NCBI RefSeq assembly: GCF_048077055.1
Contig: NZ_CP182236.1
Span: 5,084,001 to 5,148,000 of the forward strand
DNA: 64,000 nucleotides
DNA from: Egbenema bharatensis
GTDB taxonomy: Bacteria > Cyanobacteriota > Cyanobacteriia > Elainellales > Elainellaceae
Direction: 5' to 3'
Shown: positions 18,055 through 28,603 of the stretch, in pieces
Layout: each line of letters begins with the position of its first letter
How positions within the stretch are numbered: the stretch's first letter is position 1
The notes under the pieces: generated by a model
Databases searched by the model: none
Told to the model about the DNA's origin: nothing
What the model saw: the letters and a program-made list of their open reading frames with translations, nothing else
Translations under genes and position numbers: made by a program

Positions 18055-19023
18055 CTAAAATATTTGCAAAATTTCCTTGAATCGTTGGGATCGATCGCGG
18101 CTCAGAGCGGCTTTGACCAAACTCACTCCTACCGATGGCAGGGCACAGACACTCCCCAAATGGGTACGCCACCGTTGCCAGGACAGCACCGCTCGTTGGG
18201 TTGGATAAACTCGCCAGAAGCGATTCACCGAACAGACCATCTCATCTCCCAAGGACTCTACCTCGTGCCACCATCCAGTTGGGATGTACAGCATTTCGCC
18301 TGGATTCAGAATTACTTCATACTGATGCTGGAGAGCCTGCCGTAATTTTGGAAAAGCCTCAAAATTGGGACGATTGGGATAAACCTGGCTAAACCACGAT
18401 CGCAGCTTCATCCCGTGCTTCAGATGGACATACAGCGGGAAGGGATAGAGGTTACTGGTTTGGGAAGGGGGAAATAGGGTGACTCGTTTGGAACCATGCA
18501 ACTGCACCAGCGTGCCATCCATCGGGTCATAATGTAAGGCTTCGACGTGCCCTCCCGGCCCCACCCACAGGTTGAGGGAACTGGCCGGATGGGTCAGTCC
18601 GATGTGTTCCAAATAATTCTGGAGGGTTTGTATCGCTTCAGATTGAATCAGGGGTGTGTTGTGAATCGAACATTTCGCCATATAAATATCGTTTTTGTGA
18701 GCTTCCCGACTCCTTAGTAGATCGGCATAGTCCACAAACGGTCTGGTTTTGGGCGGCACACCGCTACCGATGGAAGTCCACTGTCGTTTGTCTTGCTGAT
18801 AGCGTTCATGGCCGTAGTAACGCAACACAAACGGCTGCATTCCGAGTTGCTGACTCAGATAGTCTAAATTCCAATCCCATTGATGCAGCAAATCTGTGAC
18901 AATTACAGGTCGTCCTGGGGTTTGGTAAGTCTGAACAAAGCGATCGAGCGTTAACGATCGTGCCGATTCCCTGGGGAGTGATGGGTTTGGTTTTTCGGAT
19001 GGTTCTGGCGTTTGATGATGCAT
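18055..19023 (-). CDS. JmjC/cupin-8 type Fe(II)/2-oxoglutarate oxygenase
   Basis: A 322-residue protein. The iron ligands are H164-x-D166 (LHYDPMDGTLVQLHGSKRV) and H253 (PTGWWHEVE), with the 2-oxoglutarate-binding arginine or lysine region LHGSKRVTLFPP between. Sequence like GRPVIVTDLL near the N-terminus is usual in this family. Bacterial members hydroxylate proteins or small molecules. It is first gene of a probable two-gene unit with the MFS exporter, which favours a small-molecule tailoring role (inference). Confidence 0.85.
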   Translation of the reverse strand: MHHQTPEPSEKPNPSLPRESARSLTLDRFVQTYQTPGRPVIVTDLLHQWDWNLDYLSQQLGMQPFVLRYYGHERYQQDKRQWTSIGSGVPPKTRPFVDYADLLRSREAHKNDIYMAKCSIHNTPLIQSEAIQTLQNYLEHIGLTHPASSLNLWVGPGGHVEALHYDPMDGTLVQLHGSKRVTLFPPSQTSNLYPFPLYVHLKHGMKLRSWFSQVYPNRPNFEAFPKLRQALQHQYEVILNPGEMLYIPTGWWHEVESLGDEMVCSVNRFWRVYPTQRAVLSWQRWRTHLGSVCALPSVGVSLVKAALSRDRSQRFKEILQIF

Positions 19024-19508
19024 CCTGTATCGATGTATGCAGCAGGCCCCTACTCTATCAGATTTGCCTTCGGTTGCCAGGTTTCCCCCGAAAACCCCCC
19101 GCTTCGCGCTAACATTCGCTGATTTTCCCCCGAAAATCCCCCGTTTTGCGCTAATATTTCAGGCTGATTTTGCGAGTTTCATCAAAGCGGAGGGTAAGGC
19201 TCATGGATTAATAACCTGTAGAGCGTTTTACTTTGTTGACTGGGCGGGCAAGATGCCCACCCCACAAGAATTTCAGGTTATTGTATTTGCTGCCCAAAGT
19301 GCCTATTCAAAAGTGCCTATTCAAAAATTAGAGTTTTTGGAACCCAAAACCCCTGACGGGGCTTTCGGATAGGTTCTAAAAAAATAGGTTCTAAAAAAAT
19401 AGGTTCTAAAAAAGAGGACAGTTAAAGGAGAAACTTTGTACTGTCCCAGCCAGTCTGATGAATTACGCCAGAATTTCCTATCGTGGAAAGGTGTTCTAGG
19501 AGTGGAAT
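19024..19508. other. Repeat-filled spacer before the second MFS gene
   Basis: Holds three repeat types and no recognised gene. At about 19082-19160 two diverged copies of a unit like CCCCCGAAAACCCCC...GCGCTAA occur. At 19210-19282 sits a MITE-like element. At 19371-19413 a 15-base unit AGGTTCTAAAAAAAT is repeated nearly three times. Confidence 0.6.
19210..19282. repeat. MITE-like element, copy A (best preserved)
   Basis: A 73-bp unit bounded by perfect 9-bp inverted ends AATAACCTG/CAGGTTATT. The centre is an internal hairpin TGGGCGGGCA-AGA-TGCCCACCCA with one mismatch. Related copies are at 31615-31660, 37127-37277 and 54399-54468. It codes for nothing. Confidence 0.75.
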
Positions 19509-20765
19509 ATGCTGCCAGTGGGCAAGTTTTTATCGGGTGGAGTAGCGAAGTTGAATCGATCGATTCAGCAGTCGATCGATCAGTCAACGGCTCAGGAACG
19601 GCTGTTACAATTTCTGATTTTGTTAGCAGCAGGCTGTCTGACCACCATGACAGGAGGCTTGATTTCTCCGGTGCTGCCGGAAATGGTAGATCAACTCAGT
19701 CTCGATCCGCAGTGGGCGGGAACCCTGGTGAGCATTCACGCTTTCACTTCTGCGGCTTTTACGCCAATCATGGGTTTTGTCGCCGATCGGGTTGGCAAAA
19801 TGAAGGTGATGATTCCCTGCCTGATGTTATACGCCCTCTTTGGGGTTTCAACTGCGTTTCTCACCTCACTGCCTCTGCTACTGGCCAGCCGGGCTTTACT
19901 GGGAGCTGCGAGCGGAGGGGTGGCAGCCGCGACGATCGGGTTACTGGGCACAATGTACGACGGTGAGGCCCGATCGCGGATTTTGGGCTACGCCACCAGC
20001 ATCATGACCACATCAGCTATCTTTTTCCCGATTTTGGGGGGATGGGTTGGCGGTATCCAATGGCAGTATGCGTTTTTCCTGTATGGATTTGGCATTCCTT
20101 TAGCGGTGATTGCCCTCTTTAAGCTACGGGAGGGACAGTCGCAGGCGGGTGCTCTCCTTGCGATGGATCAGCAGGCTCAACTGGGTAATGTCTTTCGCAA
20201 TTTCAGCGTGCTCTCGCTTTATTCATTTATTGGAATTGCTGCTTTGATTGTCTATGCAGTGGTCATCTATACTCCCCTGTATTTGAGTGAGGCGATCGGA
20301 GCCGGGCCGGAGTTAAATGGCATCGTTCTGGCGATTCGATTAGTCGGAGCAGCGGTAATTTCAGCGATCGGAGCCAGCCGGATTGCGCAAAGGTTGGGAC
20401 GGAATCGCGCCATTTCCTTTGGATTCAGCCTGATGGCTGTCACGCTGGTGACAATTCCCTTCTTAACCGATCTGGTTTTGATTATGCTAACGGCCATTCT
20501 CTTCGGTGCAGGCTTCGGCATCATTACCCCCAACCTGTACGATGAACTGGCAAACCTTGCCCCCGATGAACTGCGAGCCACGGTGCTGGCGATCGGCACA
20601 GGGTTTAATTCCCTGGGACAGTTTGTTTCTCCCGTCATCCTTGGCCCCATCTGGAAGTCCGCAGGTTTGCCCGCCGTTTTCTATGCCGCAGGAGCAATGG
20701 CGATGATGGCGAGTCTGCTCAGCTTGGTGCAGAGTCGGGGGGAACGGGTAATGGATAATGGGTAA
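19509..20765 (+). CDS. MFS transporter (drug-exporter type), paralogue of 16790-17995
   Basis: A 418-residue protein with 12 predicted helices. Motif A is GFVADRVGKMKVM. A GASGGVAAATIGLLG segment replaces the paralogue's GAATGGIAAASLGILA. The two transporters flank the JmjC-like gene and probably arose by duplication. The start ATG 19509 leaves about 30 polar residues before helix 1; an internal start is possible. Confidence 0.88.
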   Translation: MLPVGKFLSGGVAKLNRSIQQSIDQSTAQERLLQFLILLAAGCLTTMTGGLISPVLPEMVDQLSLDPQWAGTLVSIHAFTSAAFTPIMGFVADRVGKMKVMIPCLMLYALFGVSTAFLTSLPLLLASRALLGAASGGVAAATIGLLGTMYDGEARSRILGYATSIMTTSAIFFPILGGWVGGIQWQYAFFLYGFGIPLAVIALFKLREGQSQAGALLAMDQQAQLGNVFRNFSVLSLYSFIGIAALIVYAVVIYTPLYLSEAIGAGPELNGIVLAIRLVGAAVISAIGASRIAQRLGRNRAISFGFSLMAVTLVTIPFLTDLVLIMLTAILFGAGFGIITPNLYDELANLAPDELRATVLAIGTGFNSLGQFVSPVILGPIWKSAGLPAVFYAAGAMAMMASLLSLVQSRGERVMDNG

Positions 20766-20776
20766 TCCATCAGTAA

Positions 20777-20796
20777 GGGCGCACTGCTGTGCGCCC
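20777..20796 (+). repeat. Dispersed hairpin, perfect consensus copy
   Basis: GGGCGCAC-TGCT-GTGCGCCC placed 11 bases after the MFS stop. It is followed by TACTCCC/TATTCCC tandem repeats to about 20880. Confidence 0.75.
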
Positions 20797-20877
20797 CTGC
20801 AAGATACGTTATTTTCCGCTATTGATTGGGGTCTGGCATTCCCTACTCCCTACTCCCTACTCCCTATTCCCTATTCC

Positions 20878-23800
20878 CTACCCCTGAAGCCATTCCTCGA
20901 TCGCTTCTTCCGGGGTGTTGGTATATTCCACAGGGGTCACTCGATTAAAGTCCATTTGAACCGATCGAGTTTGCTCTCCATCTGCTGCGATCGCCAGGAT
21001 GGGATAGTTGATCTCTCCATCGGGGAAGGCAACCTGAAAGCGGAACGTACCATCTGAATTAAGCTGAACGGGGCGATCGCCAACCATTAGGGTTGCATCG
21101 GGTTCGGTCGCTCCATGCACGATCAACTCTGCATTGGCAACTAGCCAGAATTTACGGGGACGAATGGGTGGCATTGAGGCGGCCATCCCAGCCCCGGACA
21201 TTCCGACTCCAGACATCCCGACTCCAGACATTGTTGTAACGCCCGACATTCCAACACCCGACATTCCAACACCGGACATTCCAGCACCCGACATTCCAAC
21301 ACCGGACATGGTTGGAACACCCATTCCGATACCCGACATTCCGACACCCGACATGTTGATACCGGACATGCCAACGCCGGACATTGTAGGAACACCCATC
21401 CCCACGCCGGACATTCCGACTCCAGACATAGTAGGAACGCTCATCCCCACACCGGACATGCCAACGCCGGACATAGTGGGAATACTCATTCCGACACCCG
21501 ACATGCCAATACCCGACATGTTGATACCCGACATGCCAACGCCGGACATGGTGGGAACACTCATTCCAACGCCGGACATTCCCGCGCCAGACATACTGTA
21601 CATCCCGACCCCAGACATGCCGACTCCGGACATGGGGGGAACACTCATGCCAACGCCGGACATCCCTGCCCCGGACATGCTGTATATTCCCGCACCGGAC
21701 ATGCCAACGCCAGACATGCTGTACATCCCGACCCCGGACATGCCGACTCCGGACATGGTGGGAACACTCATTCCAACGCCGGACATCCCTGCCCCGGACA
21801 TGCTGTATATTCCCGCACCGGACATGCCAACGCCGGACATGCTGTACATCCCGACCCCGGACAGCATGCCTGCACCAGACATGCTGTACATTCCCACGCC
21901 GGACATCATCCCAATACCCGACATAGTGGGAATCCCTGCCCCGGACATGCTGTACATCCCAACCCCGGACATTCCGACACCGGACATGCTGTACATCCCC
22001 ACACCGGACATGCCAACGCCAGACATTGTGGGAATTCCCATCATGCCCACACCGGACATCCCGACACCCGACATGGTAGGAATCCCTGCCCCGGACATAC
22101 TGTACATCCCGACACCCGACATCATGCCTGCCCCGGACATACTGTACATGCCAACGCCGGACATCATCCCAATACCCGACATAGTGGGAATCCCTGCCCC
22201 AGACATACTGTACATTCCAATGCCGGACATGCTAGGAATCCCCATCATGCCAATACCCGACATGCCAACGCCAGACATAGTAGGAATTCCCATCATGCCC
22301 ACACCGGACATGCCAACGCCAGACATACTGTACATGCCGACCCCGGACATTCCAACACCGGACATGGTAGGAATCCCCATCATGCCGATATCCGATCGGC
22401 CCACACCGGACATACCGACCCCGGACATGCCGACCCCGGACATTCCTACACCAGAAGGAAAGGCATAGGAACTCACTGCCTGTTGGGGAACCTGCTGCAT
22501 GGAGCCGTAGAGAGAGCCTGCCAGCCGTTGAGCTTCAGCAGACTGAGCCATGCTGAAAATTCGATCGTAGATTGGATTATCGAACGAAGTCCGTTGGTCA
22601 GGTGGAACCAGCTTATGAATATTTTTCTCGCGTAAATTAGAATCCCAATCCACATTGAGATATTTTTCTTCCAGCCAATCCGATGGATAAACTGGCGGAA
22701 TGCGAACCGGAGTCGATCGCGCCATCATCAGCCAGCGACCATCATCTGTGAGATAACCAATTTCGACAATATAATCTCGATCGCTGACGGGAACAGGTAA
22801 ATACCAATCTCGTGCAAACTCTTCGCAATCATACTGCTGCAAGCTGTGGGGATTCTGGTAATCCAAATTGATTGAGGTGACATCATAGAACCGTAGTGCC
22901 AGACGAGTCCCCCCTGCTGTCGAACGGACTCTCTGTAACTGCTAGGAACATCCCAATAGGTGTAGGCCCAGTAGGGGTCACGGGGCAATAAAACAATTTG
23001 GCTATCTCCGTAACCGTCGGGGAGATCCGGTAAATACGCATCTACATCAGCCAGTGCTTCACCCCGTAGATCGGTCTGTCCCACATTAAATTTTGCAGCC
23101 TCAACGACTTCTTGATCTCCGTTGGGTGAGGCAATGACGGGTGGAGTATCTTCAATAATGGTTTCTCTAGTGGCATCTGGAACATAAACAGGACTGGAGC
23201 GAGCCAACAGTAACCATTCCTTGCGATCGGTTAAATAACCAATTTCGGCAATGTAATCCCGATCGACCTGGGGAATCGGCACATGGCGATCGACTTCTGT
23301 TTCATCGCAGCGATACTGCTGAACCATGTGGGGAGCCTGTTGATCCAGATCAATTCCCGTGACATCACAAATTCGCAGCGTATACTGCTGTCCGCCCTGC
23401 TGTTTCAGAGCGATTTTGCTTTCTTCGGGAACTTCCCAGTAAGCATAGGCCTGCTCTAACGTTCGGGGAACTAAAACAATTTGGCTGGGCTTCGGTTCTT
23501 TAGGAGGAATAGCTGCGGCGGCGACACCTGCGGCGGCGATACCTGCGACGGCGACACCTGCGGCGGCGACACCTGCCCCGATTGCCGGAGTCACTGAAGG
23601 TGGAGTATCTGGTTGCAGAGTCCTATCCGGTTGCAGAGTCCTATCCGGTTGCAGAGTCGTATCCGGTTGCAGAGTCCTATCCGGTTCAATCTCCGTTGGT
23701 AGACTGGCAGCAGGAACGTGAACTGGATTGGAACGTGCTAACGATAACCACTCATTTTCGTTCGTGAGATAGCCCACCTCAGCGACGTAATCTCGATCGG

Positions 23801-25553
23801 CTTGTGGAATCGGCACATGGCGATCTTGCTCGGCTTCAGCACACTGATACTCGTGGAATGATGATCCCTGGAAGTTGTGAGTTGCCACCTGATCTGGAGC
23901 AACCCCCGTTACATCATAAATTCGCAGGGCGTATCGACTGCCTCCCTGATCTCGCAAGGCTGCCCGATTTGCTTCCGGAGCTTCCCAGTAAGCATAGGCC
24001 TGATCAGAGGTGCGGGGTACTAAGACAATCCGATTGGGTACAGCCGCCCCAGCCGCCCCAGCCGCAGCCATACCACCTGCGATCGCCCCAGCCCCAGCTA
24101 AAGCAGCTCCTCCTATCACGGCTGGATTCAGGTTGGCCTGAGCGAGGGGAGGGGTTGCCATCGAACTGCGATCGGCAGAAATTACAGTTCCAGCCCGGTC
24201 TGCCAAAGTCGCGGGTGGAGGTTCTTCAGAGATAGGAGCGGCAGGGGGAATCGCAGCAGGGGGAACCGCAGCAGGGACATCAGGAGAAGTCGCGGCAGTA
24301 GCTCCAGCAGGTGGAGTAGTACCAACAGGCGGAGTAGTACCAGCAGGCGGAGTCGCTCCGGCGATCGGTTCTGCCCGACGACTTCTACCCCACAACCATC
24401 CCAACAGGGGAACTCCAATCAACAGCGGAATCAACCACCATAACCAACCGGCTGCACCGCGATCGGACTCTGCGGGAGCGGTTTCTGCGGGAGTCGGCTG
24501 CTGGGCAAGGGTTGGATCTGTGGCAGCATCACCGGGTGCCGCGTCTGCATCGGGAGAAGCCGCAATGGCTCCTGCGCCCGTACCGATCGCTGGATTAGCT
24601 GAATCAGCCGGATCGGTGTCCGGTGCAGCAGTTCCAGGAGTTGTTCCGGCTCCAGGTTGAGCAGTACCGGCTTGAGCTGCAACTATACCCGCATCCTGAA
24701 TGGCGGCCAATCCTGTTGCCGAGGTGGCAAAGCCCAGGAAAGAAGCGACGACCGGGCTGTCGGCATCCCGATAGACATAGGACATGGGCTGCGAGTAGGG
24801 ATAGCGAGGATCATCCGGGAGTGTTCCGTGCATAGGGATAATTTTTACCCCTGGACGATCGAACACCTGATTAGCCGTGATGTAGCTAATGCCGTCACTT
24901 CCCAGGTTGCCCGTAATGGCTTCTACTGTGTCATCCTCCAGTTGCTCTGCGGTTTCTCCCGTTTCAAAGGGGGCAGTCTGAAAGATTTCATAAAACGAAA
25001 GCGTTTGTCGTGTATCCCCGGTTTCTGGATGGTCTACTAAACGAATTGGGCCAGGCTCACCCCCCACCTCCGACCAGTCGGTAATTTCGCCGCGAAAGAT
25101 TCGGGCAAACTGTTCAAAGGTGAGATTGCCATCAAAGGGATTATCTTCGCCTACGATAATGGCAATTTTATGTCGCCCAACCGGAGTATCAAGAAATCCT
25201 TGCGTTCGCTCCTCTTCCGTTAGAGGACGACCGATCGCCGCCAGATCAATTTCACCGTCTAATAAGGCTTGTAGGGCCGCAGGGGTTCCACCATAGCTGA
25301 GTTCAACATCAGTTCCGGCATAATCTGCCTCAAACCGTTGTTTGAGGGACTGGTTGATGGCGGCCATGCTATTTGAACCGTCGATTCGCACGGTTGTGCC
25401 CGTGGGGACGGAGGCAGGTAAAGGGAACTCAGAAACACTAGACTGCGCCAGAATAGGGTCAGATGAACGAAATGCTGCCGTGGGTCTGGGGACGGCAACA
25501 AGGGTAAAAAGTAATGCGAGAGCAACTACCGAGGAACTTCTGCTTTGCGACAT
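20878..25553 (-). CDS. Phosphate-binding-like domain + DUF4912 x3 + GVGMS-repeat protein (frameshifted as read)
   Basis: Start ATG 25553 (MSQSRSSSVVALALLFTLV) gives a signal peptide; an in-frame ATG is at 25577. Domain order: PstS-like substrate-binding domain (GSNSMAAINQSLKQRFE, about residues 55-290); Ala/Pro-rich linker; one transmembrane helix (WWLIPLLIGVPLLGWLWG); Pro-rich linker; three DUF4912 modules (IVLVPRTSDQAYAYWEAPE, IVLVPRTLEQAYAYWEVPE, IVLLPRDPYWAYTYWDVPS); about 430 residues of MSGVG-type repeats; and a C-terminal beta domain (AELIVHGATEPDATLMVGDRP). The linker before module 2 has LQPDRT repeats. A missing base in the six-C run 22909-22914 shifts the frame in module 3. Adding one base joins both parts smoothly (QQGGTRLALRFYDVTSINLDYQNP). 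About 1,560 residues if intact. Probable cell-surface protein; role unknown. Confidence 0.82.
21175..22460 (-). repeat. Coding tandem repeat: Met-Ser-Gly-Val-Gly array
   Basis: About 1.3 kb of 15-base units encoding GMSGV/GMSGI/GMSGA pentapeptides. They are broken at intervals by GMYSMSG, GMMGIPTMSG and GMSVPTMSG variants, which form a higher-order pattern. On the plus strand the same bases spell ACCGGACATCCC-like units. The repeat keeps frame throughout, so length changes are in multiples of codons. Confidence 0.95.
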
Positions 25554-25732
25554 CATGTAAAGCCTTTGGTAAACCAACCCTAATTTAGGTTAATTTTTGC
25601 AAAAGACGTGCCAATTATATACTGCTCGTCAAGGGGTTGTTTGGGTGATGGGTGCAACAAACTAAAGTTCGCCAGCCCCTTACAATCCATCCATTAAAGT
25701 CTAGGTCAGGCTTCTAGGACGTAATTGACCCT

Positions 25733-26167
25733 ATGCAACTCTCTCCCACCTCTCCTAATCAGCCCGTGATTCTAGGCTTCGATCCAGGTCGCCAAAAGTG
25801 TGGTCTGGCAGTGATGGGCTTAGATCGCAAACTACTTTACCATCAAGTGATTCCAGCCCAAGATACAATCGACACCATTCAAACATTGCGGCAACAGTTT
25901 CCTGTCTCACTGCTAGTGATGGGAAATCAAACGAGTTCGGGTGAATGGAAACAAAAACTGACTGAGGAATCCCCTGATCCGCTGAGGGTAATTTTGGTAG
26001 ATGAACGTTACAGTACTCTGGAAGCCCGCGATCGATACTGGAAAATGTTTCCTCCAGCGGGGATCGCTCGTCTTATTCCCCAACCGCTCCGCACCATTAC
26101 CCGTCCGATTGACGATATTGTAGCGATTTTATTAATTGAACGGTATTTGGATCGGTTGACGGATTAG
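25733..26167 (+). CDS. YqgF/RuvX-like RNase H fold protein
   Basis: A 144-residue protein beginning with the RNase H-like beta hairpin VILGFDPGRQKCGLAVMGLD, whose Asp is a metal ligand. It ends with the conserved VDERYSTLEARDRYW and RPIDDIVAILLIERYL, where further acidic ligands lie. The YqgF family processes 16S rRNA ends or resolves Holliday junctions. This subtype, common in cyanobacteria, is distinct from the canonical RuvX, so the exact role is unsure. Confidence 0.82.
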   Translation: MQLSPTSPNQPVILGFDPGRQKCGLAVMGLDRKLLYHQVIPAQDTIDTIQTLRQQFPVSLLVMGNQTSSGEWKQKLTEESPDPLRVILVDERYSTLEARDRYWKMFPPAGIARLIPQPLRTITRPIDDIVAILLIERYLDRLTD

Positions 26168-26174
26168 GGGTAGG

Positions 26175-26194
26175 GGGCGCGCTGCTGTGCGCCC
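26175..26194 (+). repeat. Dispersed hairpin, first of two neighbouring copies
   Basis: GGGCGCGC-TGCT-GTGCGCCC with one G-T pair in the stem. A second copy follows 70 bases later together with shared flanking text (CCTTACAGC-GATTTCC), so the pair is a local duplication. Confidence 0.75.
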
Positions 26195-26264
26195 TTACAG
26201 CAGATTTCCCTTACCTGTAATCAGATGCAGGCGAGGGGGATGTGGAGAAATAACACCCGATCGG

Positions 26265-26284
26265 GGGCGCACTGCTGTGCGCCC
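26265..26284 (+). repeat. Dispersed hairpin, second of two neighbouring copies
   Basis: Perfect consensus. It lies just beyond the bcsA stop at 26301, between converging yqgF-like and bcsA genes, so it may help end transcription of both. Confidence 0.75.
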
Positions 26285-26300
26285 TTACAGCGGATTTCCT

Positions 26301-28603
26301 TTATATCTGGGAGACGGACACCGCACTGACATCGACATTGCGATCGAACAGGACACGGGGTTTGAGCAGGATGCGGAACAGCAGCCAGAGGGACTGGAAC
26401 TCGTTGGGAGTATAGCGACTCTTCCACTGACCCGGACGGCAGAACAGCATTTCCACCAGTTGACGATGCTGCATCAGGTTGGTTGAGGCAAAGGTGACTC
26501 GTACCGTGGGGAATTCACCGTCAGAGCCAATTCGAATCACATCTCCGTAGAGTACCAGGCCATTTTCCTGGAACTCCAGCCGCATGGGTAGGGTTTCTTC
26601 AGGGGCTAAGGGAGAAAATCCGGTTTGGGTGAGAGCAATTTCGGCTCCCACTTCTGACAACATGGTTGTGGTTCCCCAGAAGGTGTGTTCCGTATCATTG
26701 CCCGTAATCACCAACCGCACCACGCGCCGGAGGTTGAACCACTCGAAGGGACTGGGGCGAGGCACATCCAGCAGAATCAGTAGGGCAATCCCAATCATGA
26801 TCAGGTTATAGGTGCTCCAGATCCAGCCTAAACCGATCCCTTTGGCCTGCTCTGCCACCTCTGGGGGCACTGTTTCCATCCAGGCTCCTTTGATCATACA
26901 GATACCAAAGTTGACCCACAAACTGATTGCCGTTAAGCCGAATAGCACCAACAGGGGCCAGGCCAGGTTCCAGTTAAAGGAGTAGCGATCGCTGGCAGTT
27001 CCTTTGGGTGTCACCTTGAAACCCTTAGAGAAGGGATTGAGCATGACTTGAACCACCGTCAGGGCGAGGGGAATCGCCAACACCAGCGAATAGATATCAG
27101 AGAGCAGGGCAGAACGCGATCGATAATTCAGCCAGGAGAAGACGGCTAGCTGTACCAGATAGTAGGGCAAGAAGTAGTACAACAACTCCTCTGCGGTAGC
27201 GCGAATGGGAATTACGCCCAGGAAGGAATAGGCCAGGGGCATCAACAAAAAGCCGACCTTGGAAATGCTGGTGAACCAGTGGAGCAAGCCTTCCAGGTGC
27301 GCTAACCGTTGCAGCAGATTCAGTCCGGGAATCGTCAGGGGATTGGACTTAATGAAAAAGGCTTGCAGGGTTCCCCGGCCCAGCGCAACCGTTGTAGAGC
27401 ATGGGCTGAAATATTTTCTGCGGCTAAACCCGCACTGAGCTTTTCATCCAGATACGCCAACCGATAGCCCTGGGCCGAAAGCCGAATTCCAGTAAAGTAA
27501 TCTTCGCTGAGGGAATCGGTGACAAATCCTCCGGTTTCCTCAAGGGCACTGCGCCGTACTACAAAGGATGTCCCGGAACAAATGACGCTACCTGCCCCAT
27601 CCCGAATCGGCTGAATCTGGCGGTAAAATACCTCTTCTTCCGGAGTCAGGATATCTTCCAGCCCCAGGTTACGGGCGATCGGGTCAGAGTTGTAAAAGGT
27701 TTGAGGAGTCTGCACCAGGGCAATTTGAGCATCCTGGAAAAAGCCGATCGTCCGATTGAGGAAGTTGCGCGTGGGCACAAAGTCGGCATCAAAGACGGCA
27801 ATCAAATCTCCGGTGGTATGAGCAATGGTATGATTCAGGTTTCCAGCTTTGGCAAAGGAATTATCAGGACGAGTCATATACTGACAGCCCAGCTCAGCCG
27901 CCAGGGCTTCCACCTCTGGGCGACGGGTATCATCCAGCAAGTACACCGTTTTGTGGGGGTAATCCATCGCCTGGCAGCCAATCACCGTGCGGCGCAGAAT
28001 GAAGGTTGGCTCGTTGTAGGTTGGGATCATCACATCCACGCTGGGCAGAAACCGACCTTCCACCACATCCATTGCCAGCCAGTCCGCTTCCCGCCGTCGA
28101 TCGCGCACCCGCAGCATCAGAAACAGTTGCAGGGTGCCGCTGATAATTAGAATCAGTTCTAAAAAAAACAATCCCAGACTGAAAACCCCATTCAGCGGTG
28201 TGCTGAGGTTCAGGGTGAGGTGCGATCGCCAGGCCAGATAGCGGAAGGTCAGGGCGAGCAGAATTCCCACCACTACAAATCTTGACCAGGTGCGCGGTTG
28301 CGGTGAAACCTGCATGACGATTAACACAATCACAAACAGCATCACCGTCGGTACGAGCAAATAGGCTCCGGCTACCTGGGGGACTGCTAACCAGAGTGGC
28401 GGATTTTCCTGCAACAGACGCAACTGCTCAAAAATCCGGCTAATGGTTCCCTGTCCCGAAAACCAGGCTGCGGCGATCGCTCCTGCTATCAGGACAACGC
28501 CAATCATCACCAATGTAGCTACCTGGGGACGGGAAAGCGCGTTTTGCTTGGCGCGGGGAATGCCTTGGGTGTTAAGTGACGGTGAACTGGTGGGGGTCAT
28601 CAC
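26301..28603 (-). CDS. bcsA: Cellulose synthase catalytic subunit with PilZ domain (frameshifted as read)
   Basis: Membrane glycosyltransferase of family 2. From 28603: N-terminal helices, then the catalytic core with MIPTYNEP, YLLDDTRRPEV, AVFDADFVPT, the SEDYFTG acid (TED-like motif) and the QxxRW motif in QRLRWA. One base is missing at 27377-27378 (GCC-GGG). With it restored the text reads QRLRWARGTLQAFFIK and joins the second part: helices, then a PilZ domain (NLRRVVRL, LSEVGAEIAL), the c-di-GMP binding type. About 767 residues when repaired. No bcsB, bcsC or bcsZ is adjacent, which is common in cyanobacteria. Confidence 0.9.

Noticed and set aside
21134..22468. 444-residue plus-strand frame of PTPDIPTPDM repeats
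   Set aside because: It is the mirror of the GVGMS coding repeat. The minus frame has conserved domains on both sides in frame, while this one has none.
22909..22914. Programmed frameshift or phase-variable C run in the DUF4912 gene
   Set aside because: Considered, but four other genes have the same one-base loss, so a common technical cause is simpler. Not fully excluded.
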